This document shows positions 1 to 5,081 of a stretch of DNA of 5,081 nt, piece by piece. Both the position numbers and the translations under genes were made by a program. The stretch comes from Pseudohongiella sp. (GTDB taxonomy: Bacteria; Pseudomonadota; Gammaproteobacteria; Pseudomonadales; Pseudohongiellaceae). The stretch lies in the NCBI GenBank assembly GCA_030652635.1, contig JAUSPW010000013.1, forward strand, positions 1-5,081. Reading direction: 5' to 3'. Position 1 is the stretch's first letter. Every line of letters begins with the position of its first letter. The notes under the pieces are model-generated. The model was not told the DNA's origin, did no database searches, and saw nothing but the letters and a program-made list of their open reading frames with translations.

Positions 1-161
1 TTGCCGACACCAATGCATTTGTGATGATTACTGCGCCCAATGATGAGTTGGGGCGTTGGATGTATATGCAGATTCAGGATGTGCTGGGGGATGTCAGGGT
101 GCGCGCTGATATTGAAATTGGTGAGCAGGCTTCTGTTCGTCTGGTGTTACCTCAGAGTTAG
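1..161 (+). CDS. C-terminal fragment of an unrecognised protein
   Basis: An open frame enters from the left edge (first full codon at 3) and ends at TAG 159-161, giving 52 visible residues. The fragment begins ADTNAFVMITAPND and ends VRLVLPQS. It reads as a normal mixed alpha/beta protein end: an amphipathic stretch (WMYMQIQDVL), then two short strands with alternating charged and hydrophobic residues. No membrane segment, catalytic motif or family signature can be recognised, so no function is offered. The gene stops 32 bases before the transporter start with no terminator between them, which suggests cotranscription. That this is the coding frame is inferred from its being open from the edge to a stop placed just ahead of the next gene; an overlapping frame at 40-258 runs into the transporter gene and is less plausible. 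Confidence 0.6.
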   Translation, partial: ADTNAFVMITAPNDELGRWMYMQIQDVLGDVRVRADIEIGEQASVRLVLPQS

Positions 162-193
162 TAACTACGCAATAACAGGATCAGGCAGTCGAT

Positions 194-1786
194 ATGAAAA
201 CAACAATAATAAAACTGTGGCAAGGCTTGTGGGTCTCGCACGACAAGACCAAGGATAGTTTAAGAATCATTCCCGGTGCCCGAGAGCCGAGGGGCAACCC
301 ATCCTATTCCAGAGCACAGCTGATTGGCTTGCTGCTTGGACCTTCATTGTTTTTATTGACGACTCTGTTTTTTTCGCCGGAAGGGCTTAGTGATCAAGGC
401 AAAATTGTGCTGGGCATTACCCTGTGGATAGCCACGTGGTGGATAACCGAAGCCATCCCGATTCCGGCAACCTCATTGTTACCCATTCTGCTGTTGCCGG
501 TGACTGGCGTGCTGGACAACGCCTCGGTTACGTCAGCCTATGGTGATGACATTATTTACCTGTTTCTGGGTGGCTTTTTTATCGCCACTGCCATGGAAAA
601 ATGGAATCTGCACAAACGTATTGCACTGGCTATCATTGCGTTTATCGGCACCAGTACCCAACGAATTTTGCTCGGCTTTATGCTGGCCACCGGCTTTTTA
701 TCTATGTGGGTGTCCAATACCGCCGCCGTGATGATGATGGTGCCTATGGCGCTGGCGATTACCAATCAAGTCGCCAATTCACTCAAAGGTCAGGCCGGTG
801 AAGAGCATGTGCCATCGTTTGAGAAAGCACTGTTGTTTGGTGTGGGGTATGGCGGCACCATCGGGGGGTTGGGAACACTGATTGGCACTCCCCCCAACAT
901 CATTCTTGCATCTCAGGTTGAGCTGTTGTTCGGGGTCAATATCAGCTTTGCTGGCTGGATGTTGATTGGCGCTCCGCTGGTATTGGTGATGTTGATTGTC
1001 ACCTGGTTTTACCTGGGACACGTGGCTTTTCCGGCAAAAATTGACAATCTGCCCGGTGGCCGCCACATGATTCAGCGTCAACGCGATTCGTTGGGTGTTA
1101 TCGGCTACGAAGAAAAGGTGGTGGCATCGGTCTTTGTTGCCGCAGCCTTTATGTGGATCACGCGAGGGATTGTTGATGATTATCTCCCCGAACTGCGTGA
1201 TGGCATGATTGCGATTGCGGCCGCTGTCTTGTTATTTGTTTTCCCGTCAAAGACACCGGGACAAACGCGGGTGCTGGACTGGAAAGATTCCAAAGAAATT
1301 CCCTGGGGAATTCTGCTGTTGTTTGGCGGTGGATTGGCGATTGCAGCCGCGTTCCGGGCGTCCGGTTTGTCTACCTGGATGGGAAATCAGCTGACAGTTT
1401 TTGACGGTTTCCACCTAATCGTGATGATTGCTGGCGCCACACTGCTGATCCTGTTTCTGACAGAAATTACCTCCAATACCGCCACTGCGACCATGATTCT
1501 GCCGGTCGTGGCGGCCCTTGCATTGGCGCTTGAAGTCCATCCCTATGCCTTGATGATTCCTTGTGCGATGGCGGCCAATTGTGCGTTTATGTTGCCGGTT
1601 GGAACGCCGCCCAATGCCATTATTTTTGCGACGGAGAAACTCAAGATTACCGAGATGATGAAAGTGGGTTTCCTGCTGAATCTGATCGCAGCGGCTCTGA
1701 TCACCTTGCTGGTGTATTTTGTAGTGCCGGTCATCTGGGGAATTGATCTGAATTCTGTGCCGCCAGAATTTTTGCCAAGCAACTGA
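194..1786 (+). CDS. SLC13/DASS-family sodium:dicarboxylate symporter
   Basis: This 530-residue inner-membrane protein belongs to the divalent anion:Na+ symporter family (SLC13, VcINDY-like), which imports C4-dicarboxylates such as succinate, malate and fumarate with sodium. Both inverted-repeat halves show the family's paired signatures. The first half has SNT at 174-176 and GTPPN at 231-235. The second half has SNT at 427-429 and GTPPN at 470-474, within the classic family signature CAFMLPVGTPPNAI. These loops line the Na+ and carboxylate sites in VcINDY. Many hydrophobic segments run from about 43 to 513, with a hydrophilic N-terminal tail of about 40 residues. The length is slightly above VcINDY because of this tail. 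ATG 194 is chosen because an AGGA lies at 177-180 and the stop of the preceding gene is just upstream. The spacing (13 bases) is longer than ideal. No frameshift or missing motif is seen. Dicarboxylate is the likeliest substrate, but citrate or other dianions cannot be excluded. Confidence 0.93.
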   Translation: MKTTIIKLWQGLWVSHDKTKDSLRIIPGAREPRGNPSYSRAQLIGLLLGPSLFLLTTLFFSPEGLSDQGKIVLGITLWIATWWITEAIPIPATSLLPILLLPVTGVLDNASVTSAYGDDIIYLFLGGFFIATAMEKWNLHKRIALAIIAFIGTSTQRILLGFMLATGFLSMWVSNTAAVMMMVPMALAITNQVANSLKGQAGEEHVPSFEKALLFGVGYGGTIGGLGTLIGTPPNIILASQVELLFGVNISFAGWMLIGAPLVLVMLIVTWFYLGHVAFPAKIDNLPGGRHMIQRQRDSLGVIGYEEKVVASVFVAAAFMWITRGIVDDYLPELRDGMIAIAAAVLLFVFPSKTPGQTRVLDWKDSKEIPWGILLLFGGGLAIAAAFRASGLSTWMGNQLTVFDGFHLIVMIAGATLLILFLTEITSNTATATMILPVVAALALALEVHPYALMIPCAMAANCAFMLPVGTPPNAIIFATEKLKITEMMKVGFLLNLIAAALITLLVYFVVPVIWGIDLNSVPPEFLPSN

Positions 1787-1931
1787 GTCAAGGTTCATCA
1801 ATTTGTAATAAAGCACTGCTAAGCTTTCATCAACTCGACAGATAAGCCTCAATTGATTGGGGTGTGTTCGGAGGGTTGAAAGTGTTTTACTGATTGTTCT
1901 TTTTTGATAGTAGTGGTTTCTCCCCATTCAG
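1787..1931 (+). other. Noncoding 3' region between the symporter and its terminator
   Basis: About 145 bases separate the symporter stop from the terminator hairpin. Neither strand has a convincing gene here. The minus-strand open frame crossing it is the antisense shadow of the symporter. A T-rich patch at 1898-1905 has no stem before it, and no good -35/-10 pair was found. It is best read as a long 3' untranslated region, although a small RNA processed from the mRNA end is possible. Confidence 0.5.
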
Positions 1932-1974
1932 GCCGGCTCATGTTCATCCCCCCGAACATCAGCCGGCTTTTTTT
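1932..1974 (+). terminator. Strong Rho-independent terminator
   Basis: The arms at 1932-1945 and 1954-1967 pair as seven GC-rich bases (GCCGGCT/AGCCGGC), one C-C mismatch, then six more (ATGTTC/GAACAT), closing an eight-base loop. Seven T residues follow at 1968-1974. It would end the transcript carrying the symporter. There is no T-run on the opposite side, so it works only for plus-strand transcription and isolates the response regulator gene from upstream readthrough. Confidence 0.92.
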
Positions 1975-2029
1975 ATCCCCCGGTTTTTTCCCTTCGGCTG
2001 ACTGAGTGATTTATAGTGTGATTGAGGTG

Positions 2030-2057
2030 TTGCTACCCCCGATTCAAGGGGTATAAG
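2030..2057 (+). promoter_or_regulatory. Candidate sigma70 promoter of the response regulator
   Basis: A -35-like TTGCTA (2030-2035) and a -10-like TATAAG (2052-2057) are separated by 16 bases. The -10 matches consensus at five of six positions and the -35 at four of six. Transcription would start near 2064, giving a short leader before the GTG at 2081. Its position just after the terminator and just before the ribosome binding site supports it. The assignment rests on pattern matching only. Confidence 0.5.
2034..2053 (+). promoter_or_regulatory. Inverted repeat in the promoter spacer, possible operator
   Basis: TACCCC (2034-2039) and GGGGTA (2048-2053) form a perfect six-base inverted repeat with an eight-base centre. 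It sits between the proposed -35 and -10 elements and overlaps the edge of each. Such a dyad is the right size for a dimeric helix-turn-helix regulator. The half-sites resemble the TACYYMT heptamer bound by NarL-type proteins, which is the family of the adjacent regulator, though the 6-base gap between heptamers differs from the NarL 7-2-7 arrangement. Autoregulation is therefore a reasonable guess. As RNA it would make only a short hairpin without a T-run, so it is not a terminator. Confidence 0.4.
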
Positions 2058-2066
2058 TAATGATCC

Positions 2067-2073
2067 AGAGGAG
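2067..2073 (+). promoter_or_regulatory. Shine-Dalgarno site supporting the GTG start at 2081
   Basis: AGAGGAG lies seven bases before the GTG at 2081, which is near-ideal strength and spacing. A second in-frame GTG at 2147 (codon 23) also has a weaker GGAG at 2135-2138. The stronger site favours the upstream start, which adds a 22-residue tail ahead of the receiver domain. Confidence 0.7.
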
Positions 2074-2080
2074 ATAGCCT

Positions 2081-2827
2081 GTGACTGAATCAATTAAACC
2101 GTCAGACAACTGGCATACCTTGTATACAGGTGATGGAGTAAAACAGGTGCAATACGGACTGATAGTTGAAGACCTGCCGGATGCCCGGGAGTGGTTGATC
2201 GCCGCCATGGGTGAGGCGTTTCCCGGTGTTACTATCGCAACGGCCGCCTCGCTGGCAGACGCGCGATCCGCGATAAACACGCAATTGCCACAAATCGCGT
2301 TGATTGATATCGGGCTGCCCGACGGATCCGGTATTGATCTGATTAACGAATTAAATCTGACCCACCGCGAAGTGATGTCTATTGTGACCAGCGTGTTCGA
2401 TGATGATACACACTTGTTTGCGGCGCTGGGTGCGGGCGCATCCGGGTATCTGCTGAAGGATCAAAGCCGGGACGAGCTGACTGACATGTTAAAACGCATC
2501 GTTGAGGGGCAGCCGCCACTGTCCCCGGCGATCGCGCGGCGCTTGTTGGGCTTTTTTGGTCCCCGTCAATTGACCGCGACAACACCTGAGCCCGCACCTG
2601 ATGCCCAGGATGAAGAAGGTATAACACTGACGACGCGAGAACAGGAAGTATTGGGTTTGATTGCCAAAGGTTACACCACGCCGAAAGTAGGTGAGTTGTT
2701 GAATATCACAAAAAACACCGCCGCTGGGTACGTAAAATCCATTTATCGCAAGTTGAATATTTCCAGTCGGGCGGAAGCTGCCATGGAAGCGTCACGCCGC
2801 GGGTTTGTGTCGCCAGATGCTTTTTAG
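2081..2827 (+). CDS. NarL/FixJ-family response regulator (REC plus LuxR HTH)
   Basis: This is a 248-residue cytoplasmic transcription factor. The receiver domain spans about 24-142. It has the acidic pair E30-D31, the phospho-acceptor D76 followed by GLPDGSG, the switch residue T103 and the conserved K126 (GYLLKD). A linker rich in Pro, Ala and acidic residues (about 160-181) leads to a LuxR-type helix-turn-helix at about 182-245 (LTTREQEVLGLIAKG, then YVKSIYRKL and SSRAEA). In the recognition helix the usual Thr-Val is Thr213-Ala214, and the common His position is Tyr217. All phosphorylation residues are present, so it should be a functional regulator, and such regulators partner with HisKA_3 kinases. 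The two kinase genes converge on it from the opposite strand, so they are its likely but unproven partners. It has its own promoter-like sequence and starts at GTG. Confidence 0.93.
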   Translation: MTESIKPSDNWHTLYTGDGVKQVQYGLIVEDLPDAREWLIAAMGEAFPGVTIATAASLADARSAINTQLPQIALIDIGLPDGSGIDLINELNLTHREVMSIVTSVFDDDTHLFAALGAGASGYLLKDQSRDELTDMLKRIVEGQPPLSPAIARRLLGFFGPRQLTATTPEPAPDAQDEEGITLTTREQEVLGLIAKGYTTPKVGELLNITKNTAAGYVKSIYRKLNISSRAEAAMEASRRGFVSPDAF

Positions 2828-2862
2828 CGGAATGCTTTTTTCAGAGCTGCTTTTTAGAAAGT
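2818..2862. repeat. Three imperfect 15-base units spanning two convergent gene ends
   Basis: TGCTTTTT recurs at 2818, 2833 and 2848, an exact spacing of 15 bases. The rest of each unit is only loosely conserved: copies one and three share TGCTTTTTAG, while copy two has TGCTTTTTTC. The regulator's TAG stop lies in copy one and the kinase's TAA stop (read on the minus strand) lies in copy three. The 26-base gap between the genes lies across the end of copy one, all of copy two and the start of copy three. Only weak stems can be drawn, so no clear bidirectional terminator is visible. Confidence 0.55.
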
Positions 2863-4716
2863 TGTTGCCTCGACTCCGGTAGCAGGCTCATTGAGTCGTA
2901 ACGGCATTTGCACCGTAATGACCCGCGCGGCAGACTGTTCAAGATGCGCCCCCAATGCCCGCAAGCGTTTCCGCAGCAGTGGTGGTAGCGTAAATCGGGC
3001 ATTGATGTCAGATTCAAGTCTCATCAGTAGCGTGTTTGTATCAGACAGGCTTGCGGAAAAATGGAGTGCCTGTGATGCTTTGTCGCGTAAACATTGGCCC
3101 AACAGCTCACGCAGCAACAGACGCAAACCCAGTACCCGGCGACTGTCACACGTCACGCCATCCACACTGGCATCAATCTCCCAGCTAAACTGTTTTTTAA
3201 GCGCCGCACTGCGGCTTTCATGTTCCGCCATGCTGTCTGCCAAGACGGCAAACAGCAGCTGTTCTGCGCTTAATACGCGACTGACAATATCGCGCAGATC
3301 TTGCAGCGCGCTGCGGGCAAGATCGCGCGCGGAGCCTTGTTCCGACTTGAATACCAAGGACAACAAACGCGCCCCCAAATCATCGTGCAGATCGCGATAC
3401 ACCAGTTCCCGCTCGGCAGCCACGCGGATTTCACGCTCCAGCTCCGCCTGTTGCTCAAACACCACGCTGATCTCACGCTCGGCTTGTTGCAGACGTAATT
3501 GCAGTTGTTGGTTTAACTGACTGAGATCGCTTTTAGCGTTTAATAACGACCGTATGCCCTGCCAGGCAATGATGATCATCATCAGCGGTTGTGTGATGTA
3601 GGATACAAACATATCCCAGCGCCAGCGTTCGATGCTGCCGCTCAGCGCCAATGAAACGTCATGAGCAGCCGCCAGCAACATCACCAGCAGGCCAGCAACG
3701 ATGCTGTAAACCTCACTGTTACGCAGCGCGGGCCGCGCCAACAGTTGCACGATCAACACCACAAATAATAGCTGTGCCAGCAATTGTCCTGCGCTGCCTG
3801 TGACGACCACTTGTTGGTCGGGCGTCATAATAAGCAGGGCGGCGTGCAGCACTGGCAGCACTACCAGCCATTTGAGCCGGTTAAGTGGTACATTCAGGTA
3901 GTAGGTATAAATGAACGCCAGTAGAAAAAACGCCCCACTGACGGTGCCCCAATGTGACACTCTAAGGAAATTGAACTCCGCCAGAGGAACGCTGGGCAAC
4001 AGAATATACAACAAAGGCAGAGACCAGCTCAGGCTCATCATGCCGGTGAGCAGCCAATTGTTTTGCCGGTTTCTGAGCCATACAAACAAGCTCAGACAAC
4101 CAATAAACAGCATGGCCAGCAAACTGATTTTGACCAGATCTATCTGAAGAAAATAGTTGAGATGATATCGGCGCTGAACGGCCTGTTCTGTGCCCAGAAT
4201 AAACGGACTCATCACGCCAAAGTTCTGCTCGGAATAGAGCCGGAAGTACAGCATCTGCTCGCCGCCGGTCAGCAGTTGTTCGGGAATGCTCCATACAAAC
4301 GGGCGGTTCCAGTTACGTTGCAGCACATCGCGCATGATCGGCCCCGCACTGCCAAGATAATGTTCGTCCAGCCAGATTTCGATATTCATCATATGACGCA
4401 AGATCAGCAGCTGATTCCACGCCTGTGGGTAAGCTGCCGGCAGTGGTACCCGATACCAGGCCTCACGGCTCTCTGCAGGATGCAACGGGTCGCCAGACCA
4501 TGAGCGTGGCAGGGCAATATCGCGCCACAGAGATTCCGGTGCCAATGATGCATGACCAGTGAAATCGGCCTGCAACAGTTGGGCGTTGGTCACGAACTGC
4601 GTATTGCCTTGCCCGCTAGCGAGGGTGAACAGTACCCAGGATGCCAGCGACGCGAGCAAGGCTGTCACGAGGACAATCGGCAGCCATGTGTTTGCGCGCA
4701 GCGTTTTCCGCATCAT
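2854..4716 (-). CDS. 7TM sensor kinase-like protein with degenerate ATPase domain
   Basis: This is a 620-residue inner-membrane sensor. A signal-anchor helix (11-30) is followed by a periplasmic region (about 35-185) resembling a galactose-binding-like beta-sandwich (WYRVPLP, IEIWLDEHYLG, LYFRLYS). Seven membrane helices follow (about 190-214, 220-241, 255-274, 281-298, 307-327, 335-356, 369-390), as in 7TMR-DISM receptors. A coiled coil spans about 392-440, then a HisKA_3-type domain with acceptor H444 in RDLHDDLG. The C-terminal region aligns with the ATPase domain of the upstream gene but has lost its ATP-binding residues: N-box Asn is Q541, DNGVG is replaced by S569-A573, and the G2 glycines are F575 and L577. 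The lid is six residues shorter and the terminal GTT loop four shorter. It probably cannot bind ATP and is best called a pseudokinase that may still accept phosphate. Start ATG 4716 overlaps the upstream stop; ATG 4713 directly after it is an alternative. Confidence 0.88.
   Translation of the reverse strand: MMRKTLRANTWLPIVLVTALLASLASWVLFTLASGQGNTQFVTNAQLLQADFTGHASLAPESLWRDIALPRSWSGDPLHPAESREAWYRVPLPAAYPQAWNQLLILRHMMNIEIWLDEHYLGSAGPIMRDVLQRNWNRPFVWSIPEQLLTGGEQMLYFRLYSEQNFGVMSPFILGTEQAVQRRYHLNYFLQIDLVKISLLAMLFIGCLSLFVWLRNRQNNWLLTGMMSLSWSLPLLYILLPSVPLAEFNFLRVSHWGTVSGAFFLLAFIYTYYLNVPLNRLKWLVVLPVLHAALLIMTPDQQVVVTGSAGQLLAQLLFVVLIVQLLARPALRNSEVYSIVAGLLVMLLAAAHDVSLALSGSIERWRWDMFVSYITQPLMMIIIAWQGIRSLLNAKSDLSQLNQQLQLRLQQAEREISVVFEQQAELEREIRVAAERELVYRDLHDDLGARLLSLVFKSEQGSARDLARSALQDLRDIVSRVLSAEQLLFAVLADSMAEHESRSAALKKQFSWEIDASVDGVTCDSRRVLGLRLLLRELLGQCLRDKASQALHFSASLSDTNTLLMRLESDINARFTLPPLLRKRLRALGAHLEQSAARVITVQMPLRLNEPATGVEATTF
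4713..4716 (-). promoter_or_regulatory. ATGA stop-start overlap coupling the two kinase genes
   Basis: Read on the minus strand, the upstream kinase's TGA stop (4715-4713) overlaps the downstream ATG (4716-4714) within ATGA. No strong Shine-Dalgarno precedes the ATG (GGATGATAGGCAC lies upstream), so the second gene probably depends on ribosomes finishing the first. This predicts one transcript and similar amounts of both proteins. Confidence 0.8.
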
Positions 4717-5081
4717 GTGCCTATCATCCCGAACGAGTCAGCTGTCTCTTGGCTATCCAGTGGCAATGTGAACACCAACGTAGTGCCACGACTCGGGGGA
4801 GAGCCGAACGTCATGCTGCCTCCCAGCTCACGAATCCGGTTCTGCATATTCACCAGACCGCGTCCCGGGCGGGAATTGGATACCATCCCCACGCCATTAT
4901 CGTTCACGGTGTAGGTGAGTTGAGCGTCGGCATTGATCGTCAACTCAACCATAACCCGACTGGCACATGCATGTTTGAACAGGTTACTGAACGCTTCACG
5001 CAAGGTTCTGCTGACCGCCGAGCTTTGTCGGGCGTTGACCAGGCAATCGGCGAGCCGTGCATCCTGCTGCCACTGCAAATC
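4713..5081 (-). CDS. C-terminal part of a sensor histidine kinase with intact ATPase domain
   Basis: The frame is open to the right window edge (first full codon is the GAT at 5081-5079), so the N-terminus lies outside; a TTG at 5078 is an internal Leu codon. The 122 visible residues are a complete HATPase_c domain of the HisKA_3 kinase type. The N-box REAFSNLFKHA has N33 and H37. The G1 box DNGVGM spans 61-66 and the G2 box GRGLVNM spans 73-79. IRELGG follows, then GTTLVFTLPL at 99-108. All nucleotide-binding motifs are conserved, so it should bind ATP and autophosphorylate a histidine. Residues 4-66 align with 512-574 of the downstream protein without a gap (W4/W512, D7/D515, R28-E29/R536-E537), which supports tandem duplication. 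The sensor part cannot be seen; a 7TM architecture like its neighbour is inferred. A 14-residue tail after the domain ends in FGMIGT. Confidence 0.92.
   Translation of the reverse strand, partial: DLQWQQDARLADCLVNARQSSAVSRTLREAFSNLFKHACASRVMVELTINADAQLTYTVNDNGVGMVSNSRPGRGLVNMQNRIRELGGSMTFGSPPSRGTTLVFTLPLDSQETADSFGMIGT

Noticed and set aside
40..258. Plus-strand open frame of 72 codons overlapping the symporter start
   Set aside because: It overlaps both the preceding gene end and the symporter N-terminus in another frame, and its composition (many Cys, Trp and Asn) is not protein-like.
1415..1927. Minus-strand open frame of 170 codons opposite the symporter end
   Set aside because: Its sequence is rich in His, Gln, Asn and Arg, as expected of the antisense of membrane-helix codons, and it has no recognisable domain.
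2034..2053. A canonical NarL 7-2-7 binding site
   Set aside because: The heptamer-like half-sites are separated by six bases rather than two, and one has a mismatch at its last position. It is kept only as a generic operator candidate.
2818..2862. A bidirectional intrinsic terminator between the convergent genes
   Set aside because: T-runs are present, but only stems of three to four base pairs can be formed before them.
2891..3520. Plus-strand open frame of 209 codons
   Set aside because: It is antisense to the kinase's C-terminal half, has a Ser/Arg/Cys-rich composition typical of shadow frames, and shows no recognisable motif.
2854..5081. The two minus-strand kinase frames as one gene broken by a frameshift
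   Set aside because: The ATPase-bearing fragment lies upstream of the 7TM protein, the reverse of the domain order in a single kinase. The 620-residue protein also has its own degenerate copy of the same domain. The ATGA junction is a normal gene boundary.

Overview
The window looks like chromosomal DNA of a Gram-negative gammaproteobacterium. GC content is moderate, Shine-Dalgarno sites are AGGAG-like, the terminator is a classic hairpin plus T-run, and the protein families (SLC13/DASS carboxylate symporter, NarL-type response regulator, 7TM sensor kinases) are typical of that class. The genus cannot be fixed from the sequence alone. No rRNA, tRNA, CRISPR array, insertion sequence or phage gene was seen.

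Layout: (1) positions 1-161 hold the 3' end of an unrecognised plus-strand gene. (2) 194-1786 is a complete sodium/dicarboxylate (DASS) symporter, probably cotranscribed with the gene before it. (3) 1787-2080 is intergenic. It holds a strong intrinsic terminator at 1932-1974, then a sigma70-like promoter whose spacer carries an inverted repeat. (4) 2081-2827 is a NarL/FixJ-family response regulator with receiver and LuxR-type HTH domains. (5) Tail to tail with it on the minus strand, 2854-4716 encodes a 620-residue 7TM sensor kinase-like protein. It is translationally coupled by an ATGA overlap to a preceding minus-strand gene, 4713-5081, which is cut by the window edge and shows an intact HATPase domain.

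The most notable point is the kinase pair. The downstream member keeps the phospho-acceptor His-Asp of the HisKA_3 dimerisation domain (H444-D445). Its C-terminal ATPase domain has lost the N-box Asn, the DxGxG box, the glycines of the G2 box and part of the ATP lid. The upstream member has all of these. The two aligned domains match without gaps for 63 residues, so they look like tandem paralogues, one of which has become a pseudo-ATPase. A reasonable inference is a heteromeric sensor in which the intact partner phosphorylates the degenerate one, or the degenerate one acts as an allosteric sensor, with signalling to the convergent response regulator. The target genes are unknown. The regulator's own promoter and, more speculatively, the adjacent carboxylate transporter are candidates.
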